Shown here in pieces: positions 1 to 10,593 of a stretch of 64,000 nt of DNA. Both the position numbers and the translations under genes were made by a program. Origin of the DNA: Ramazzottius varieornatus. Taxonomy: Eukaryota; Tardigrada; Eutardigrada; Parachela; Ramazzottiidae. Where the stretch lies: positions 7,128,685 to 7,192,684 of the forward strand of contig BDGG01000001.1 of assembly GCA_001949185.1 (NCBI GenBank). Direction: 5' to 3'. Position 1 is the stretch's first letter. Every line of letters begins with the position of its first letter. Below the pieces are notes generated by a model. The model saw nothing but the letters and a program-made list of their open reading frames with translations, made no database searches and was not told where the DNA came from.

Positions 1-3000
1 GCAGCACCACCTTCACAATTTGCAACGCTTCACTCTGCACAGCCGGGTTTTCTCTTGTCAAAACTATCCTATGCATGATGTTTAGTATCTCTCTCGGACA
101 GGCCGAGTCGCCACACATGGCCAGCTTGGACCAGTCCAGTTCCAGGACTTTCTGCGCCACCCTCAAACAGTTGATGACGGACTGGTCGTCGCTAACTGCG
201 TCGTTTCTCAACTGACATAGCGCTTCCATGGCCGTCCCGAAGAAGAGGTTGAAGCGAGCTTTATTGATGTCTTCGGCGGTTGGAGGAGTAACACCGGGAC
301 GTGGAGACCCAAGACCAAGTGTCCCGCCATCTTGAATCATCAGACGGCTGTCCGACTTCTCGTTGAGGACGTTCTCGTACCCGCCACCCGAACTCCACCA
401 GGTTACAGTGGCATAGAGGATGGGCAACCACGCGCTTTGGTAGACTTTGCGGGCCGCATCGATGGACTCGACCGAGTAGAAAGCGCCACCTGGAAAAAAC
501 AAGGAGAGTTTAATAATGAAATTAAATTCCAAAAATAAACACAAAAAGCGCGACCAACTGAGGTCGAACCCACGTCTGCTGTATTATAACATGCTGCCTG
601 AGTCAGCCACTCTTCAAAGACAGCGGTGTCGTCCGCACTTTTCACCCTTTTTCTACTGGTCGATCTCATCCAAGCTAACGGGGAAAAATTTGCGTACCTT
701 CGGATGGAAGTTGGTTTGAATATTCAGCCGGAAGACTCAGCAGCGCCTGATCCCTGATAGCTGCCAGCCACGATTTGCTTAGTGGAGCCACGTGCGGCTG
801 AACCAGCGTCAGAAGCTCGCCATGCTGTTTCTGTCGCCTCATGGCGTCCACGTAGATTTCCGCCCAGGCTTTCAGAATGGAAAGCTTCTCCAGCGTGACG
901 GAGGCTTCGCTGTAGGGTATCTTGGCATCCTTCAGCGAGATCTTCAACTTGTCCAGTGATTGGACGAGGAGCTGATAGACGCGTCGGAGGTCCTTCATGT
1001 CCCGGGCTACCCCGCTCGCGATCCAGCGACTGCAAACATCACACGCTTTGGCTGTGATGTTGGGTGGTGTATCAGCAGCGAAGGTCGGCCGAAGCGCGGC
1101 ACCGACGTTGGCTTGAAACTGCTCAAGTATCCCATGGCCTGAAAAAGAAAAGCTTGGCAAACCAGCTCGACACCACATTTCTTAAAGTGGCGCATGTTAT
1201 CCGGGTAATTGTCTGAAACCCTGCGCCACTTGGAGGAACTCGACAGCATTACTTTTCCAAGTGCCGCATGCTTCCAGTGTTATAGATCGAGATTGCGCGC
1301 CACTCGGGGAAAGCTAGTTTTCTTTATCGCAGTTTGGTTTTGAGATTTGAGACTTTCTCATACCGGGGAACTCAGGTTCTTCGATGGCTCCAAAGCTGAC
1401 GATGATATCGAGCAGGAGGTCCAGGCCGGCCATTCTTAGTCCGTCGCTGTCGGAAGTGGCAGCCATGAAGGCCATTCGGACCAAGTCAGGCAGATGGAGG
1501 ATCAAAGCGTCGAGCCGTTCCTTCCTGGCTCTCATCACATCGAAGTGATAGCTGTTAGCCTCTCTACAGATCTTAATCAACTTCCGTAGGCAGTTGATGG
1601 TGTAAACGAGAGTCGTCCAGCGGGACGTGTGCCGCTTGGTCTCGCCTTGGGCAGCTGAATTCGCTCGAAACTGGAAAATAAAGTTTTTCTAAAGTTATTA
1701 CACGATGAGAAACGAAGTTCAAAGCACCTCTTCGGCATCGTCTTCGTTGTCTTCATCGCCTTCTTTGGTTACTTGTTCAGGTTCGGCTTTGGCGCCACCG
1801 CTTTCTGTGGAAGTCAGGATCTCACGGCTGAGGGTAAACCAGGAAGACAAGTGGTAGTCGATGGCGAACTGGAGAAGACTTTGGAGGATGAGTTCGATGC
1901 CGGCGCGAATCTTCACGTCGACCTCTTGGTCCAACATGTGGAAGAGTACTTCAGCGAGCCACATTTCATCTTCACTTGCCGCTTCCTAAGATGAAACATA
2001 ATTGTTTTTATCCACCATTCAATTTCAATTTTTCTCGAATTTATTAGAAATCTATTCGAATAGTTTAAGATTTTTACCTGACTTTCTCTGGCGATGCTGC
2101 ACACTTGCGCAGTTTCCCTCTGGCACAGCTGCCTGAGACAGTCGATGGATGACTGCCTTAGGAGGAGATGTGGTGAGGAGAGATGGGTCACGAGTTGGGG
2201 GACGAGCTGGGTGAAGTTGACATGTTTGGGAGCAAACATGTGCACTTGCTGAAAGGACTGGACGGCTTCGCTCTGGACAATCCAGTCGCTGGAGGCGTGC
2301 ATGATAGCACAAGCGGCTAGGCAAGTGTTCCGGACAGCAGCGATAGCTTCATTGCTCCCATTCAGCTCAGGACCAACAGCTACAAGAATGAACAGTCTTG
2401 AGGAAGCAATATAAATCAAGTAAGTTCGGGAAAAGAATGGTCGGGAAGGGCAGAAGTAAGAACACATCAATCTTTCGCGAACCTACATACAGCGCACCGT
2501 GTACAAAATGCTGCGCGCTGGTATGCAGGTACGAGCGGGAGCGGTTATTGTCGATGGAAATCCAGGCTAAATTCAACTATGATTTTACAGACGATCGTAC
2601 CGGTGATCAGGGCTGAAAGGCACTTTCCGACACAGTGGAAGACTTCTGAATGCTGCCTTGAAACTGACAGGAGAAGCTTCATACAAAGCGACAGGGTCTG
2701 CTCGACATGACTGCGGAACATTGGTCCACCAGAGTCCGCAATCAGGTACAGTGCGTGAAGTGCCCACACTTGCACCACTGGAGCGTTCAGGTCTTCCGAA
2801 AGAGCTTTCAAGATGTTCACGTTGTTCTTCAGGTTCTGGTTGGAAGCCATCCCTCCAACGTACCTGGAAGAAACACGCCCGTCAGCCCATATGAGACAAA
2901 ACATAGAATGATATGCAGTTAATTGGTCCTACTATTAATAGATCCTAGTGATACATAGTATGTAGGCGTTTCTCTTACAAGGCAACTTATACAGTAGGAC

Positions 3001-6000
3001 CAATGGTACTCGGTAGTTATGCTTACCGGTGCAAGCAGCCGAGTATCATGCAATGACCGGTCCTCGTCACGACATCTCTGGATGTCTGAAGTACCTCGAA
3101 CGTCTTTTGTGCCGTCTCCGCTACGAACCTGGGGTCGGAGACAACTTGAGCGAGGCGACCCAAGGTTTCGCCGGCGGCACAGCGGAGCATGGGGTTGGTG
3201 TTAGCGATGCCCACTTGGATCAAGCTGACAAAGCCTGTCACCACAGCCTCACTTAGCACCACGTTCTTGGCATCTGTCAGATTCTTCAGGGCTGACAGAA
3301 CGGCGGTAAACACGTTTAACAGCATGGCTTGCTGCCGCTGAGACTTGGCTTGTCGGATACAAGCCAGCAGATGTTCGAGGACTTGCTGTTGATGCTTGTT
3401 CGGCACGTGGACGAACATCTTGCCGAAAAGCAAGACGGAAAAATCGATGACCACCACACCTGAAAAACAAGAACAGTGTACAGAGAACGGCACGGTCCAC
3501 ATCTAACAGTTTCATTGAAGTGGACAAATTGGGACGTCGCTATTATGCCAAGTGGCGCACGTTTTCAGTGTTATCGGCCAGAAGCGTGCGCCACTTCGAC
3601 ATTCCATTTCCTTTTTTTGACAACGGAATAACGCAGAAAAAAGGCAGCAATCGCCATTTTTAGTAATTTCAGTATGTTCTTCCGCTCGGTTTCTGGCCAT
3701 TGATTTTCATGGGCTCCGAAATCCCCTAACACACATCCTCTGCCTTTTTTTTAACACTTCACTAGAACAGATTTTAACGAATTGTATTTTTATACCGATC
3801 GGAAGTGGAGTAGGGACATCATCCGATTTCTTGTACAGACTGGTGGCATCATGTTCCAGGCTGCCGGAACCGGAAGCGCTATTGGGTTGCAGCTGTTCCT
3901 CAATCAATTTCTGATCGGTGTCCTGTTGCAATGAGAAAAGAGGGAAAGTCGTTAGGCACAGATCACAAAGTTCTAGCTCGTCGCTGCCGTTATCGTTAGT
4001 CGTCAGAGGGGGCATACTTATACTTTGGGGAGAGCTACAGTAGTCCGTGTCAATTAACGAGCTCTCCGAGACATATCCCGACACATCTATCACCCCATTA
4101 AAGGACTTAACGACCAGCAGGCATTCTCACAGCAAACAATCTCTTCTCTCAAACAACGATCAATACCACACAGGCTCTTATTACAAAAAACCAACTCTTT
4201 ACAGAAGCTGTATAAAGAGCCTCAAAGCTAGTCATTACAAATCTGATACTATGAATGGAAAAAGGGGCTAACGGACAAACAGCCGCAAATTATCGCAATT
4301 TAGCACTTTCCTCACAATCGATATCCTTCAATCAGAGCCGAAAAGTGTTTCCGTCAAGTTGATAAAAAATTTCATAGAAAACAAATATCGTGTCTTTTTC
4401 AACCTTTCAGTGATGAATTTCTCGATTTTGAATTAATTTCCAAATAAAATTTTGGTTTTTTTTCCACCATTTTCAGCGAGGTTTTCTGGCTACTAACCTG
4501 CAGCCACTGTCCAAGCAGCAGTGTATCTTCGTTCCGGCACAGTCCTCTCAACAAGGAGGTCGTCGTGTTTGACTGGTTATCCACCAGAGTCAAGTCAGCG
4601 ACAACTTCCTTGATGACGGCGGAGTAATTCGTTAGACAGCTCTTGGCTGATAGCTTCATCAGGGCTTCGTATAGCCTGACCCGGACGGAAGCTAGAGCGA
4701 CCTTTAGGTGCTGTCCGTAGGATTTCACCCAGCCGGAAATGTTGTGAAGGAGTGCGATGGCGGACTGCACAGGCACCATTATCCTCCTTAGGACATCCTC
4801 CGTCACCTGTCAAACACACATGCCAAATCTCCAACGTTTACCTCTGAGACTATACCCTGAAGCCGATGACGAAAAGCAGAACTGATTTGGCGGTTCGCCA
4901 AACAACCCAACAACCCGACAAGTGCCTCTCGTTTTAGAGTATTCGGCTGAAATCGTGCGCTGCTTGGAGAAACAATCTTGTCGTTTTTGTTTGGTGAACT
5001 TCCAATTACGTTTTTGATCGTTTTCGTCCTGTTCTTATTACAATTTTATTATTGATTATTTACCAGCTCGGGACAACTGTTGAGGAGCCCGTTCAGAGCC
5101 GATAAAGCGCCGGCGCGATTAAGCAGTGACACTTGCCACGTGAAAGCGTCTCCGCGCAGCTTCTCCGATTCAATCTCCTTGTCTGAACGCGGAAATGAAT
5201 TGCGCCACAGTAAAAGGTACTTGGGGAGGTACTTCCGCATGCAGGCGCTCCCTAGGGTCGTAATGGCCCCTGCAATAAACAAAAGCAAAGCACTGTCATT
5301 CTGCATGCAATAACTCGCAATGACGTCAAGTGCTCATATCCCATATTAAAAGTCATTTTACGCTCCCATGTCATCTTTCGCCTATTTGACTCTATTCAAC
5401 ACTTTCCCACTGATACTCATCTTCATCCCATACTATATCGTTTCGTTAATACATAAAGACAGATTACGTAAACGATGGTACCAATGTTTTACAATTCGAA
5501 AAGCCGACAGGCAGCAAAATGCGGCATCTTTCATGCGCCTGCATACAGAATACCCTCGATGGCTAACGATGTAAATGTGAGCAGGTACATGACACACCCA
5601 GGCCTGGTGCGTTCATCTTGCATGCACCTGCCTACCCGAGCATCACGGTAAAGTACCAACATCGTGTATGCAAGTACGTGCAAAACTGGCCCATCTTTTA
5701 GAAAAAGTCTGACGGAGTGTTTCAGCATACCGAGAATCATCCAGGCGGCTTCGGTACGCTGTTGTGAAAGACGTGAGTTCAAGGCTGCCGATCTGAGGAG
5801 TTCATCGGCGATATTGAAAGCGCGTTCGACGAGTCGATGCGGTATTCCCAGCGGGGAATCCGAAATGCCACCTATGACAGCGGCCATGCCATAACTGTAA
5901 CCCACGATGCCTTCCGGAAAGGTCTTGGTGTCCTCAATCTTGGCCAGTAGCCTGTTGAGCACGGGAACCATCTGCGTCGATAGGACGGTTATCAGCTTCC

Positions 6001-9000
6001 GGAGCGTCCAGGCGGCTGACAGTTGGACGTTGGCACTGGGATAGACTACGATGGCGAGTGTCACGTCGAGGACGCTGTGACCGCCTTGCTCGGCTAAAAA
6101 CACAAATTTAAGGTCAATATAAAATCATTCGATAGAATCAATATAAAATCATTCGATAGCTCGGCAAACAAACTCGATACGGCTAAGTTAGTTTCCCAAG
6201 TGGCGTACATTCTCAGTCTGGTTGACTAAGGGCGTGCACCACTCGAGAAAAAAACTATCGTCGAGTATGTCTGCCGAGCTTCCCATTTAGAAAATGAAAC
6301 TATTATTAAGATCATCACAGAGTCTCTTGCCAAGTTTTTTCTGACCTGTCAGGTTGACCGACATGCTGTCCAAGTTGACGATGACGGTTTGAAGTTGCTC
6401 TAATGCACAGATCTGCGGAGAAGAAAAGAGGTAGAAAAATCGATTAGAGGGACCACAAATGTAATTGGACGACATTTTGTTGAACGAGAATATACAGCAG
6501 AAGCGGGCCAATAAAATCCAGACAATCCCCTTCGTTAAGGGTGTCAACAGGACCCATGATACGGCTCTTCGCGAGAACTCACATCAAACACAGACTACAT
6601 TCAACAAAACCAATACATCCCACTGCGCATTTCACCACCGACAAGTTTGTTTTCAGAAAATATTTTAGAACTGTGCAATATGAGAGGTCAGCAGAAAAAC
6701 TCGAGAAGACTATTCGGAAGTGGCGCATGCGTACGATCCGTAAATCTGAGAACTTGCGCCACTTGGAGAACAATCTTGTCGAGTTTTTCCGAGTGGCGCA
6801 CGTTCTCGTTGATATCAGCTGAAAGCTTGCGCCAAGTGGAGCAACGATCTAGTCGAGTTTGTTTGCCGAACTCTCGTATCCCATTCATTTTCCAATATTC
6901 TTTGCCAAGTTTCCGATGGTCAGACGCTACACAACTTGTCTTTGTCGTCGTGTATTTACGCAATTTTCATTTATTTATTTTGGCCTTTCGCTTGCGGTTT
7001 GGAATTTTAGTACGTACCAAAACATGCTGTTTCGTATCTCCGCTGCGGTTTTCCGAAGAGTTCCCCGTCTCGACCACGGCCTCGGGTGCCGTCGCACATC
7101 TGTACAGTATGTTCACCAGTTCTCTTGCTGCCACGAGCTGTGCCTTCTCCGTTAAGAGTCCACACACGCCAACACGGAAGATGCAACCGACGCATTTACG
7201 AGCGTAAATAGCGTCGACGTGTGTTAGACTGGAGCGAGGGTTGCCCACCACCTCCATCAGATGGTTCAAGATGGCCGGCAGATGCTTCTCAACCCACGGT
7301 GCAGTCATGCGCTTGAAGAAAGCAATGTATGCATGAGCGGCTCCGATACGCACTTCCTTAGACACAACTGTCGTCCCCCGAATCATTTCTCCCGCACCGG
7401 TTTTCAGGAACCCACCGAGGCCGCCTTTCAGGAACATGGAAGCTAGGAGGTTCAAGGCGTCCTCTGCTGACAAAATTAGGGCGACCTTCGAGCAAAAAGC
7501 CCATCATTAGACAAACCGGGAAACCCAATATAGAAAAGTTTCTTCCACCTGCATACAACTCGACCGCATGTCTACTACGTGGGTCGGTATGCAGGTTCGC
7601 CAAGGATAAGACATGAAAGACCAGCTGCTCTTGAGCACCTAAGGCACATCGCAACCATAATTCTCAAGTTTGTAGGTATGCAATGAACGAGTCTGCAGGA
7701 TGATGCGCACACCTACGTACAACGAACCATGAGTTTGCTAGGGCACTAAACTATGTAGGTTCTCGCTGAATGCGAACTGGATACGCGCAACCATACAATT
7801 ATCACGGAGCACGGGTGTGCATGTTTCTGTTCATTATCCTCTTGTTCTTAAATCAGGCTCTCCGAATCCCGACAAAGCGTAAGCAGCGAGATTCTTACGG
7901 AAGTAAATACCTTTAATTGTGTCTTGGCTGACGTAGGACCCTTGCTACTGAGCGGAGTGAGAGCGGAGTGGAGCAGTGAAGCGACAAGGGATGCCACTGC
8001 ACAACGAACGTCATAGGTGGAATATTCCATGGCACGACAGCAGAGGGAGATGGCCGTTTCCAGGTCGCTGGTGGTGGAGAAGAGGGTGCTTTCATCGGCT
8101 AGAGCTTGCATGCAGTGAGCTGCGGCATCGCGGACTGCCATTACACGGTCGGTCATGCATGTCCGCACGTGCTTGTAAATATCCCTGCAAGAATACAAAG
8201 CATACAGTGTCAGAAGTTTATCCCTCTATAAAACTGAGTCATAAAATTCCCTGAAGATCCCTGATCACAAGACTATCGTCTTTAGTGCTTTCTCAAACTT
8301 CTGGAGTACCAGAAAAAATTCGTCTTTTGTCGAAGGATTGAACAAATGGCAAACGAATTTACCAGACCGTTTATTCCCAGGTGGCGCACGCTCTGAGCTT
8401 AGATCAATGCGACTGTGCGCCACTAAGGATAACGATCTGAGCGAGATATGTGCCGTCGTTTTCGAGACTTTCTTAGTATCTCCGGACCTCCAGAAAGATT
8501 TCTGGTAATCGCTCAAAAGTGTTTCCTTGCTTCTAAATTTTTCTATTGATCGGCGACTCACTTAGTTTTTCTGAAGTACTATAATGCTTCATGAACTTCG
8601 CGCAGCACGTGATCATACGCGTGCAGTTGAACCCCGGTCCAAAAATTTTGCCCTACCAACCCCCTAAGGGATGTTTCGCGCGTATGATGACGTAATTCGC
8701 GAACTTCATGAAGCAAGTACTTAAACGATGCAAACTGCTGTGCGTGTCGAAAAGAAGCGATCGCGCTAAAGTTGGGAAGCGGAAACGCTAACAAGGAAAA
8801 ACGTCGCAGTGTATTCTGCGTGCGTGAACTTCCGCCTTCCTAAAATATTCATAATCCTCCCTTTCTCGGTTCCTGAATATCTCATTTGGATACCGACAAC
8901 ACAAAAAGCTTCCAGCTATAATCCTAAGAGGAAATCCTGCAAGACTTGCATGCACTTGGAATGCGATGTATTGATTACGGATGACCGAGGTTCGGTTCTT

Positions 9001-10593
9001 TTCTTCACAGCCTCACGTCCGTGAACGCGACGGGAACAGAATACGTTTTATTTTGCCAAAGGGTAATTCAACGCATTATGTCATTGTAACGAGATCAGTC
9101 TGCGTCGGACGTCGCTCGACTGGGTGAATTTAGAGGAACTTCCGGCGCCGCTCTCATCAACGACCGGGGTGGCTCTTGTAATCAACGATCGATGCCTACC
9201 GCTAGCCCTCACAAACGAGTAAAGTATCCGGCAAAATACCGGAAGAAGCACAATGCAACGGGCAAAGTGCTTCTATTTGCGCTGGATTCGTGCCCTTGAC
9301 GGCGCTTTAATTTCCCTTCCTGCAGCCTCGTTAGACTGGCCTAGTGCGTTAAAAAAATCCAATTTCCCCATCTGCTGCCCTTTTCGAACTCCCCCATATA
9401 AAAACTACACCCGTAATCAAAAAGCCTAAAACCCGTTATCTAAAAATCTGCGAAAACGTTCTACCCTAACACGATGTTCGAAACTTGACCGGATCGTCTT
9501 CGAAGTGGCGCATAGTCCCAACCAATATCGCTGAAACTTGCGCCACTTGGGAAAACGATCTGGACGATTTCGTTTGCCAAGCTCCAAACCACTGTATGCT
9601 AACTATTCAAAGACGCTGGAAAACCCTGCTCACTGAGGTAGGAGTGGTCGAGGTTCATGAAGGTTGCCACACAAATTCACGTAAAGAGATAAATCGAAAA
9701 CGCACACAAACTAGTTTACTGGATGTTTCACATACTTGTGTAAATGAGCAGCAGCCGAGCCCATGCCCCGCACGACCTTCTCCAAAGTCCGCATAATCTC
9801 TATCCTCAGCTGCGACTCCGCGCTCTTCAGCGTCTTGGAACATGCCGAAAAGGTCTCGTCATAGGACCTTCCCACCATTCTTCCCAGTTTCTCGTACAGT
9901 TCTCCGAGGACCTCCAAGGCTGCCAACCGGTTGTTAAGCGTAGCCGGATCGTCCTTCTGCTTGATGAGATCGTTGCAGGTGTTAATGATCTCGAACAAGC
10001 CCACCTACCACGAAAGCGATTTGTATTCGTACGATAGACGAAAGCTCGGCAAACAATCCCGTCCAGATCGTTTTCCAAGTGGCGCACTTCTTACGCTAAT
10101 ATAAACGAGCACGTGCGCTACTCGAACAAAATTCGACGGGACTGATTTTCCAGTTGGCGCACGCTACCAGTCAGTAACACTGAAAACGTACGCCACTTGG
10201 GAAAACATTCTTGCCAAGTTTTTTCAAGCGATGCACGTTTTTGGTGTTACTGACTAGAAACGTGCGCCACTTGGGCAGACGATCTGGTCAAGTTTGTCTG
10301 CCGATTTCCTAGACAGCTTTTCCGTGGTTGAGACTAACCGAGTCGCCCACGGCGAAGAGTGAAGCAAAGCATCTGGCCAGGTAGTGTCTGATGGGAGGAC
10401 CAGGTGTCGACAGCATCTGTCTGATTAGCTGTTCCTGTAGTTTCTTCTGAGAAGACTTGATGTCGGAGCGGTTGACGACGTGCAGTATCTTGTTGAGATG
10501 CCGCAGCCATTCCAGGACGAAGATGGCTTTCTCAGATTCCGGACGGAGCTGGTGCGCCGTTTCGTTGAGCAACAAACTATTGGATTGTTCCAT
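1..10593 (-). CDS. HEATR5B: HEATR5B-like HEAT-repeat protein (3' end outside window)
   Basis: HEAT-repeat protein of the HEATR5/Laa1 family, which binds the AP-1/aftiphilin clathrin adaptor machinery and acts in endosome-Golgi trafficking. Sixteen exons can be placed with GT/AG borders and consistent phase: 10593-10339, 10004-9736, 8184-7911, 7485-7018, 6412-6346, 6093-5731, 5269-5064, 4806-4498, 3922-3796, 3459-3027, 2863-2601, 2379-2078, 1985-1728, 1670-1364, 1138-698 and 490 to the window edge. That is about 1,610 codons; the human protein is about 2,070 residues, so roughly the last 450 lie outside. The start is the ATG giving MEQSNSLLLNE, matching the family N-terminus. Colinear landmarks include LLLWRNSFPRS, DAFTWQVSL, QLQPNSASGSGSLEHD, RTGHCMILGCLHR and ANVGAALRPTF. 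An acidic stretch (EGDEDNEDDAEE) closes exon 13. Introns carry many palindromic repeats. HEATR5A versus B cannot be separated, since invertebrates usually have one gene. Confidence 0.93.
1151..1320. repeat. Palindromic GGCGCA hairpin locus, two cores
   Basis: Lies in the HEATR5 intron 1139-1363. Two successive cores each have a left arm like AAGTGGCGCATG and a right arm like TGCGCCACTTGG, with CGGCAAAC-type flanks at the left end. First member of the interspersed family described in the findings. Confidence 0.8.
2481..2531. repeat. Palindromic ACCTRCATAC repeat
   Basis: ACCTACATACAGCGC at the left end pairs with GCGCTGGTATGCAGGT at the right end around a short AT-containing loop. It lies in the HEATR5 intron 2380-2600. 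Member of a second small inverted-repeat family. Confidence 0.65.
3528..3603. repeat. Palindromic GGCGCA hairpin
   Basis: AAGTGGCGCACG and CGTGCGCCACTT pair around a 20-odd base loop containing CAGTGTTATCGGC. Lies in the HEATR5 intron 3460-3795. One of the best-preserved cores. Confidence 0.8.
4916..5017. repeat. Decayed palindromic GGCGCA hairpin
   Basis: The left arm is eroded (AAGTGCCTCTCG) and the right arm reads CGTGCGCTGCTTGGAG, followed by the usual TTGTTTGG tail. Lies in the HEATR5 intron 4807-5063. Recognisable mainly by the flanks. Confidence 0.5.
5527..5655. repeat. Possible decayed CTGCATAC palindromic repeat
   Basis: GCGCCTGCATACAG near the left end and several CACCTGC/GTATGCAAG-like motifs to the right resemble the second inverted-repeat family. 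It lies in the HEATR5 intron 5270-5730. Arms are imperfect, so this is tentative. Confidence 0.35.
6160..6288. repeat. Palindromic GGCGCA hairpin, near full length
   Basis: Starts CTCGGCAAACAAACTCG and ends with TCTGCCGAGCTTCCC, so both outer arms are present. Inner arms are AAGTGGCGTAC and GCGTGCACCACT. Lies in the HEATR5 intron 6094-6345. Confidence 0.75.
6700..6890. repeat. Palindromic GGCGCA hairpin locus, two cores
   Basis: Two tandem cores. The first has GAAGTGGCGCATG paired with TTGCGCCACTTGG; the second has GAGTGGCGCACG paired with TTGCGCCAAGTGG. The right end keeps the GAGTTTGTTTGCCGA outer arm. Lies in the HEATR5 intron 6413-7017. Confidence 0.75.
7548..7596. repeat. Palindromic ACCTGCATAC repeat
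   Basis: ACCTGCATACAACTCGACC at the left pairs with GGGTCGGTATGCAGGT at the right, a clear stem around a short loop. Lies in the HEATR5 intron 7486-7910. A related arm (TGTAGGTATGCAATG, 7672 onward) follows with CACACCTACGTAC near 7725. Confidence 0.65.
8352..8440. repeat. Palindromic GGCGCA hairpin
   Basis: Inner arms CAGGTGGCGCACG and TGTGCGCCACTAAGG, with flanks resembling ACCAGACCGTTT and AACGATCTGAGCGAG. Lies in the long HEATR5 intron 8185-9735. Confidence 0.7.
8586..8714. repeat. 129-base inverted repeat (MITE-like foldback)
   Basis: GCTTCATGAACTTCGCG at the left end is mirrored by CGCGAACTTCATGAAGC at the right end. The arms continue through CATCATACGCG-type sequence for about 36 bases with a few mismatches. 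Lies in the HEATR5 intron 8185-9735 and is unrelated to the GGCGCA family. The rest of that intron shows nothing recognisable apart from two GGCGCA hairpins. Confidence 0.75.
9480..9592. repeat. Palindromic GGCGCA hairpin
   Basis: GAAGTGGCGCATAG pairs with CTTGCGCCACTTGGG; the flanks GGATCGTCTT and AACGATCTGGACGATTTCG give the usual outer arm. Lies in the HEATR5 intron 8185-9735. Confidence 0.75.
10043..10312. repeat. Palindromic GGCGCA hairpin locus, three cores in a row
   Basis: Three consecutive cores (about 10075-10120, 10150-10202 and 10228-10275) sit between outer arms AGCTCGGCAAACAATC and TTTGTCTGCCGA. They fill almost the whole HEATR5 first intron (10005-10338). The second and third loops are in opposite orientation (AGTAACACTG versus GGTGTTACTGAC). 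Confidence 0.8.

Noticed and set aside
550..640. GGTCGAACCCACGTC, resembling a tRNA-like determinant
   Set aside because: Sits in a HEATR5 intron and no tRNA fold can be drawn around it.
5714..5731. Alternative donor for HEATR5 exon 6 at 5714 (adding MLKHS)
   Set aside because: Leaves the next exon out of phase; the GTATGC donor at 5731 restores phase and the family WMILGA reading.
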